From positions 515,282 to 554,719 of the forward strand of contig MU277675.1 in assembly GCA_022385805.1 (NCBI GenBank): a stretch of 39,438 nt of DNA. Direction: 5' to 3'. This document shows positions 33,290-39,438 of this stretch, piece by piece. How positions within the stretch are numbered: the first letter of the stretch is position 1; each line of letters starts with the position of its first letter. Both the position numbers and the translations under genes were made by a program. The notes beneath the pieces were generated by a model. The model was given only the letters and a program-made list of their open reading frames with translations. It was not told where the DNA came from and did no database searches. This DNA is from Pilatotrama ljubarskyi. Its lineage: Eukaryota > Basidiomycota > Agaricomycetes > Polyporales > Polyporaceae.

Positions 33290-34115
33290 TACATCTCTCC
33301 GACGTCGAATCCACCATCCTCGCAGAACGTCTCGCCCGCATTCAAGTTCGCCGCCGACCCAACCGAGCAGCCCACGCTCCCCTACACCTCCGGACACACG
33401 CTCGCCTCCCAAATGGGGGCCAAACTCTTCCATGTCGATCCTCGAGACTTCGTCACTCAGTCGGTCGCAGGAGACGCGGTTGACTGCATCGCGGCGAAAC
33501 GTCATCGGGACGGACCCGCCAGCCAGGGTTGAGGCGGAACCTGGGCGGTCCGTTCCCGAAGAGCAATGCGGTGGTTTCTAGATCATGGGAACTTGACGCA
33601 TCCATCGGTGAACCCGCGAGGATGGGATTGGTGTCGTTTGTGCCGAAGGCTGCGGATGAGCTGTTGGATGGTGCGGTGATGCCCAGGAGGATGACGGGAA
33701 CTGGGAGAGTATCTCCCCAAGAACCCTCGAGGTCGCACCAACCTCACGCAGCCTCATCTCCGAGAGCGAGGCTACTACTTCATCCACCGCTATTTTCATT
33801 TCCCCGGCCGTTGCGGCATCTACGACTCAAGCAGCTGCAAAGCCGCCCTCGCGCGCATCCTCCTCTTCCGCCTCTTCTAACCCCAGCACGTCCCCAGTTT
33901 ACAAAGCGACTTCCAACTTGGCCTCCCCCGCGACGCGACAGACGGTCACGCCTCCCAAAATAAGGGTGGTTGCTTATGGGGCTCGTCTTCATCATCATTA
34001 TCAGCGCTGTGTGCACAAGTTCGCCTCTATTCCGGCTCTGGATATGTTGTCTGTGGGGCTGCTGCGGAGACGGACCGCCACAGCAGTGACCACCGTTGAT
34101 CAACCATTCTTTACA
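33290..34115 (+). pseudogene. Decayed coding stretch in three frames, unrecognised
   Basis: Protein-like sequence passes from one frame (SPAFKFAADPTEQPTLPYTS, then GAKLFHVDPRDFVTQSVAGD, to about 33480) to a second (PPARVEAEPGRSVPEEQ) and a third (NAVVSRSWELDASIGEPARM, VSFVPKAADELLDGAVMPRR, to about 33700). A Ser/Thr/Ala-rich tail follows in a changed frame (SSSASSNPSTSPVYKATSNL). Switch points lack convincing splice sites. I do not recognise the family. A live gene with sequencing errors is possible. Confidence 0.35.
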
Positions 34116-35112
34116 TGAGGCTGTATGATCGCCTGAGTGCGCAAAATGTCTCCTGAGCCTCTTCGCGCTTTGATTTGACGAATCCAAGGTAATGATAGAG
34201 AAAGCAATGAGTGTGCGAGTCGAGTACGTAGCAGACTACGTACAGAACAAGGGTATGAACATAGACAAGCGATAGTAGGATCATTGTGAAGACCACGGAG
34301 AAGGCGTGTAGATATGTCACACGAGCATGGCAGTGATTCGAAAGGAGATAGATGTGAGCAATGTCAGAGATGATCTGGGACGGGAACTTGGAGTATGGAT
34401 GGAAAGCGGTGGACAAGAAAGCAATAAGACGAAGACAAGGAAAACAAGAGCAGATGAGAGAGTGGGTACTAACATGCGAATAGGAACAGAAAGTGTGGGA
34501 CAAGAAGAGCAAAACATAGCATGAACGCCAATCTCCTAAGGAACCGGGACGCGACGCGAGCCCACTCGCTAACAACGCCAGCGTGTTGACTCACCCGCCA
34601 ATGTCCATCCTCATCCTGACGCCTACCATCGCGAGCTCCGAGCTCCCCGTCATCCCCGCCAGCTAGTCACCCTCCACTACACCGCCCTACAGAGGCAATC
34701 CGCCCTAACCAACCTGTACTCCCACCGGCATGCCGACGCCCACCCCACCGACAAGGCCTCCGCTTCTGCACAAGCCTGCGTGCCGCCGCGACCGCCGCGC
34801 CAACCCACGCCTCGCGCGCGGGGACGCGCAAGCGCGAGCGTTCCTTGCCCTCGTGCTCTCTTTCCTGCCGGCGCGCAAAATTCCCGGAGCGGCAGGAACG
34901 CTCTAAAGGGGTACTCTCGATCCTGAGGAGGTGGACGGGTTCGGGGAGGAGGGTGGGGTGACAGGGTAACCAAGCGCGTTCGCGCAGAGCGAATGCGTGT
35001 GCGGAGTATGCGAATGTAAGGACGCGTCCGACAGTCTAGCGTCGGGAAGGTTCCCAGTGCCGATCTTCACCTCGTTCGCGACGGAGGCAGCAGCGGCCAC
35101 TTGCGCCTTCCC
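34116..35112. other. Intergenic: 3' flank of the Zn2Cys6 gene
   Basis: ORFs on the minus strand (up to 154 codons) are Ser/Leu/His/Cys-rich and show no motif. The right part is very GC-rich. It likely includes the 3' untranslated region of the gene ending at 35113. Confidence 0.35.
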
Positions 35113-37110
35113 CTATGGCTTGATCGCAGCGAGGACGGCAGGGACGCGGGCATGGGCGGTCCCGGACGCGGACCGGGAAACGAGGGCCTGGACGCGGGCC
35201 GCGCGCGCGCCACGCTTGTGCTGCCCGCGCCGGGACTCCTTCGGGTATTCACACTCGAGGTCTCGTCGGGTGCATTGGCTATCATTTAGCCAGTCAGTTT
35301 CTAGCTCGACACACGACGGAGCAGCGAAGCGAAAGGAGGAAGAGAAGACAGCAAAGACTCACTTGCATCGCCTCGGCTCCCCCGGCGGCGGAGGCCCACA
35401 CGCAATCTTCCGCACCCTACAAAACAGACACGCCATGACCGGCTTCTTTTTCTCCACCGTGCATGCCTCTCCCACCCCTTCTGCTCTGCCCTGGCATTCA
35501 CTACGCACAGGAGGGGGGGAGGGCGGCCGTGCGGTGGCGGCGTATGGGGGATTCTTGCGCGGGCGGCCGCGCGGGCGTTTGGGGGCTGTTGCTGGCAATT
35601 GCGGGAGCGAGCGCATTGGAAGGGGTACAGAGGTAGAGGAGGACTCGGGCTCGCACTTCGCCGAGGGCTTCGCAGCAACAGGAGTAGGAGTGGGCGGGAG
35701 GAGGGAGCCCATGGACGGGGGCGACGCGCGGCGCTCCTGCTTCGGTTTCGGCGGCGCGACCTCCTTGCCCTTGTCCTCCGCAACGGCGGAGGCGGGCAGC
35801 TTGGGGAGCGCCGCGTGCGCGACGGGCAATACGGGCGTAATAGCGCCCTCGAGAGCGTAACTCCGGGTGATCCCTGAAGGCGGCGGGACCGGGTAACCCA
35901 TGTGCATGTGCGGCGACGGGGCAGGACCATGAGATTGGCCAAGCTCGAGCGCGGGGTAGGAGTCGACGGAGATGGGGCTATCGCAGAAGACATAGTCCGG
36001 ATATGGGGTCATGGTCATGGCGAAGGTGTCCATCACGAGTTCTGGTTCTTCGATGTGGCATAACTGCTGCAATGGTGAGCCTTAGCGTGACGGCGTATCC
36101 TGGATAGATTATAGGGAGCGTGCTTACCTGCGTCTCGTGCTGTTGGTCTTCCTGTTTCACGTATCCGTACGAGCTCTGTTCGCTCGGCGAAGTGGGCGAA
36201 GTGTCCATATCGTAGGCAGGCTCGACATCGGCCCCGTGAAGCGCAGAGTACACGGTCCGACCGCTCTCGTCTGCCCACCGCACACGCTCGTCCATATCGT
36301 CCTCCCGCTTCATCGCGGAATGCTGCTCAGGCTCGGGCTCAGGGAAAACCGTTATAGGTTGAGAGGAGAGACTCGACGACGGCGCCCAGTGCGCGCGGTC
36401 ATAAGGGCCCGGGCGCTATCCGAGTAAATCGGTTCAGTGTGTGCAGGTGACAGGAGAAGCGGAGATTCACGTCGCCCGACGATCCGACGATCCGACGGGA
36501 ACAGCACGAGCACTCACGGCAGCATAATCGTGCCGTACGTACAACTCGGCGTGTTCTCTGTTCCGTTCGTTCCCGCGCTGGGATCCGGAGTATTGTGGGC
36601 GAGCGAGCGGGCGCAGCGCCGATCCAAAGGTGCTACTCTGACTCTGAGCGTGGGCCATGCAGTGATGGACTCTAGATGGGAATGTGCACGTCGAGGGTAT
36701 CGTCTGCGCTCGTTGCGCGTGGGGATGTGCTGGATGGTTGGGGCTCGCCTGGCGGGGGATCGGGAAGCGCGAGTCGTGGGTAGACACCGAGTTGTGGGGG
36801 AAGTCGGCAGCCGAGTCGGACGACGTTCGCTGCGAGGGGATCGCGCCCGAATAGTCGTAGTGCATCTGCATCTGCATTAGCGGTGGCGAGTAAGGTGGCT
36901 GGTGCTGGGTCAGACCGCGAGCGGCGACCTCGGACTCAACTCGAGCGATGGGCGGAACTGGAAGCTTCCGTTGTTCATTGTGTTCGTGTTCAATTGGACC
37001 TGATTTGACAGACTTACAGTGATGCCGGAGTCGACCTCGAGGCGAGTGCAGCTGGTGATCGGCTGATACACTAGGATGATCAGGCGCCACGCGATCCAGC
37101 GAGGGCAGCG
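35113..37110 (-). CDS. Putative transcription factor with AT-hook-like motif and C-terminal Zn2Cys6 cluster
   Basis: Supported exons are about 37110-37018, 36964-36518, 36415-36128, 36066-35363 and 35278-35113. The last four give 534 codons plus a stop in perfect phase, with introns of 53, 102, 61 and 84 bp. The first exon contains VYQPITSCTRLEVDSGIT, but its start codon was not found, so the 5' end is open. The middle is low-complexity and acidic (EPEPEQHSAMKREDDMDERV, SYGYVKQEDQ), as in activators. The motif KRPRGRPRKN matches an AT-hook core. The Zn2Cys6 cluster C-LF-C-RVRKIA-C-x10-C-NQ-C-TRRDLE-C is split by the last intron and lies close to the C-terminus, an unusual place for this domain. 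A short basic tail follows. Zn2Cys6 domains bind CGG-type sites in DNA; the target here is unknown. Confidence 0.8.
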
Positions 37111-37902
37111 ATGAACTCGCGGGAGCAAATCGAAGAGGACGAGCGAGGGAGAGGAGAGGGAGGGAGCGCGCCTTGGGTAAGTCAAGGCGGGCTTGCCACC
37201 TCAGATGCGCTGCTCAGTCATCTCTCTTTCGCTCGCAACACTGCTCTCCTCCAAGCCGATCATCGATCTACCTCGCGATACCTCTCGTGCTATCTCGCGC
37301 ACTCTCAAGCTCAATTCTCGCTCCATTCCATGGCGCAACGCCGGAGCCTGTCACCGCTTCGACCTCACGTCCTCTGAGCGAAGCCCAAACCCGCGCGTGA
37401 GCCATTCACACCCGCAGAGCGGAACGATTTTGCCACAGTCGGGGCTATTCTACTTACGTACAGTAGAACTCGATATCGCGACCATCGCGACACCCTATAG
37501 CCCAGGTATCGAGAAGTTTGTACATGACGTCGCGCACCTAGGTAGAGCAAAAGACGTCGCACGCCTAGCTTCAGTGCGCAATCTGCTATCGCACCGCTGG
37601 CGCTAAGAGTGGGGATAGGTCACGGTGGAGATAGACAACGCATCTCTGCGCAGCGCCACTAGGATATGTCTCATCGCTCCCGTTGCTACCAATTTATCTG
37701 AGGCTATCTGGCATATCCCAGTACATAGCTCATAGGTGATATGTGGGGCATCACGCAGTGCCTGCAAGCGCCTGTCGGATTGAGTAGTCATGGTCATCCA
37801 TTAGCCGATACAAACAACGCTACGGAAATGTCCACCGCGACCAGCGCGCAGTCCACTTCACTTCCCGCCCGGGCCCGCCTCCTCGACGCTCCATGACCGA
37901 CT
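37111..37902. other. Intergenic: Zn2Cys6 promoter and F-box copy 2 3' flank
   Basis: This includes the unresolved 5' end of the Zn2Cys6 gene. Pyrimidine-rich tracts occur near 37200-37340 on the plus strand. No other gene was recognised. Confidence 0.35.
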
Positions 37903-39438
37903 TCACGCAGGCGGGGAAAGTACTTGTGCGAAACCCACGCGCCTCTGGATTCTGTATGATTGAGCGCCAACGAAAATCTTGTCGAGATTCGCGTTCTTCA
38001 GCTCCGGGGACAGTACGAGTATGCTGGGATGTATATACCCAGATGAGCCGGGTGCCTCCGCGTAGTCTTCGCCGTGGCGCGGGGCCTCGACTCGGTGCCT
38101 ATCAGCGAATTTCAACATTAGCACCAGCACTTCGAATCGGTGATGTAAGGCAGCTCACACGAGCGACAGATGGAACCGGACATATGCCAACTCGCGTTCC
38201 TGCATAGATGTCGGATGACTACAATGGAGGCATATCCATCGGCCGCTACCCCGATTAGCCTCTTCCGCGGCGAGCCTACGGCGGCTATGTTCAACGGCCT
38301 TGACCGTAACTGAGATGGCTGCCGACGACTGCTGCCAGTTGATGCTGTTGCCGTCATGATCAACAAAGACATGCTCCAACTACAAAGGAATGGTTTGGTC
38401 AACGGTGGATAACCTGTACGAATGCTGCTTCGTCACTCACGGCTCGCTCCCATCCCATTGCGAGTACGCTCTTGTTGCTCCGACACGCCGTGCATTCAAG
38501 CCTGACATCTTCTAGCCTGTTATGGCAAGAGCCAGCATGCTCAACATCAATACCCATCGCTGCCATGATCGTGGACATTGCTGCGGCGCAGGGGCGGAGG
38601 ACCGAGGTGGAATAGTCGGACGTTCCAGAAAATACAACTGAGCAGGCGCTGTTGAATATGCCCTCTGCGAATGGCGGGTACTTTCCGGTATTGAATGGGA
38701 TTGCGATCTCCGTGTGCCAATTCTCGACCTGCTTGTAACAGCACCAGTGAGTCATCGCTGCGGTCGCTGAGATAACTTCTCTGCATATTGTGCAGAAGAA
38801 TCGAGCCAGGGGGGATGCCAGAGGGGGCGGAGATGGTGCCATCGAGCGAGTGATGATGCGGGGAAGAGAAGGCGGGGAATGTCGCGTCGTAGGCTGAAGA
38901 AAACAAGAGCCACTTTGACCCGGGTAGAGAAGCTTGGTGAGGGCGGCCTCTCTTCCCACTCGCCAAACTCGTAACCACGCGGGGAGAAGTTGCTTGAAGA
39001 CCGCCAATGGAAGCTCAGCTTCCATTGGAAGGATGATCAACTGGTACACTTGTGATTGCGACACGAGGTCGTTCGTGTGCGGCAAAGGCAGGTATTCAGT
39101 CTCATCGCGGTACGCTGCAAGGGCCTCAGAGAGGCACCGTAGTCGCGAGATCATGGCACCGCGATGCAAATACTTCCGCCGCAGAATCTTCCGCTCCTCG
39201 AAGAACGCAACGAGTGTTGGCGCGATCGTCCTCCACTCTATAGGATGGTCAGAGATGAGTACACATTAGTTCAGTAATGAGTGACCTTTCTCGGTAAGGG
39301 GATGCTCCCCCTCGATCAATACGCGGACGGGTTGGGACAATCCGTGTCGGAAGGTGAGCGACTCCGAGCGTGTGCGCGCGCGAGTTCCCCAACGGCCAGC
39401 GACCCGCGCCCCATGGGCGCTTAGCGCCGCCTCTCCTC
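37903..39438 (-). CDS. F-box family protein, copy 2 (5' part beyond the window)
   Basis: The visible exons are >39438-39286, 39237-38441, 38379-38159 and 38098-37903, all in phase, with introns of 48, 61 and 60 bp. They match the 3' half of the F-box gene at 3307-5871 exon by exon, with the same intron positions and phases. Shared blocks include HPLTEKEW (HPLTDAEW in copy 1), LARFFCTICREV, AMTHWCCY, RLECTACRSNKSVLAMGWER, WICLHCSHP, PRHGEDY and RIQRRVGFA. The F-box itself would lie to the right of the window, so that assignment rests on the paralogue. Protein identity looks moderate, implying an old duplication or two members of a large family. The last intron again hides a stop codon just after its donor (GT/GTGAGC). 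Confidence 0.72.

Noticed and set aside
35301..35993. 230-codon Arg/Ser-rich minus-strand ORF
   Set aside because: It is the shadow, in another frame, of the Zn2Cys6 gene exon, whose frame continues across four introns.
1..39438. CRISPR arrays, rRNA genes, bacterial operons or reverse transcriptase/transposase genes
   Set aside because: No regularly spaced short repeats, rRNA-like blocks, Shine-Dalgarno operon structure or recognisable RT, integrase or DDE motifs were seen. The intron-rich genes show this is nuclear fungal DNA.

Overview
The window is eukaryotic. It looks like nuclear DNA of a filamentous basidiomycete, probably an agaricomycete of polypore type. The evidence is multi-exon genes with very many short introns (46-102 bp, mostly 47-60 bp, GT-AG), joined in frame with conserved phases. 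Several protein families are ones I know as expanded in that class: an F-box family with Cys/His motifs, KDM3-like JmjC proteins, and a large protein ending in GLWRNCYDA. The taxonomic call is inference from gene content. No search was run.

Layout from left to right. 1-113 is the end of an interspersed repeat. About 1.8-2.6 kb is a decayed coding remnant. A nine-exon F-box gene (3307-5871, -) and an unrecognised five-exon gene (6837-8139, -) follow. 8.1-11.4 kb is mostly gene-free but holds repeat copy C1 (10201-10550). A 12-exon, 964-codon gene of unknown function (11463-14979, -) is followed by a SUN-domain membrane protein (15347-16506, -). Repeat A sits in the 650-bp divergent promoter between SUN and a nine-exon JmjC gene with a C2H2-type finger (17156-19577, +). 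Repeat B lies at about 20.7-21.1 kb. A small gene at 24003-24507 (+) carries only the C-terminal module of the 964-codon protein. About 25.2-28.2 kb (-) is a spindle-pole-body (Ppc89/Cep57-like) pseudogene with several frameshifts. Two small tentative genes lie at 29.4-30.6 kb. Repeat copy C2 is at 31993-32342 and another decayed coding stretch at 33.3-34.1 kb. A gene with AT-hook-like and Zn2Cys6 motifs is at 35113-~37110 (-). The 3' half of a second F-box paralogue runs off the right edge (37903-39438, -).

The most unusual signal is a family of short repeats whose ends carry the 9-mer GGATATTCC. Ten exact copies occur on the two strands, against about 0.3 expected by chance with equal base use. 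At least four elements have the two ends facing each other as GGAATATCC...GGATATTCC, each end set in a small hairpin. One element occupies the SUN/JmjC promoter, two are near-identical direct copies 21.8 kb apart, and one has an inverted partner at the window start.

The genes do not form a pathway. The functions that can be named are protein turnover (F-box), chromatin (JmjC), nuclear envelope (SUN) and transcription (Zn2Cys6). All exon structures were built by eye from reading-frame continuity and splice-site consensus. Initiation codons are the least certain part.
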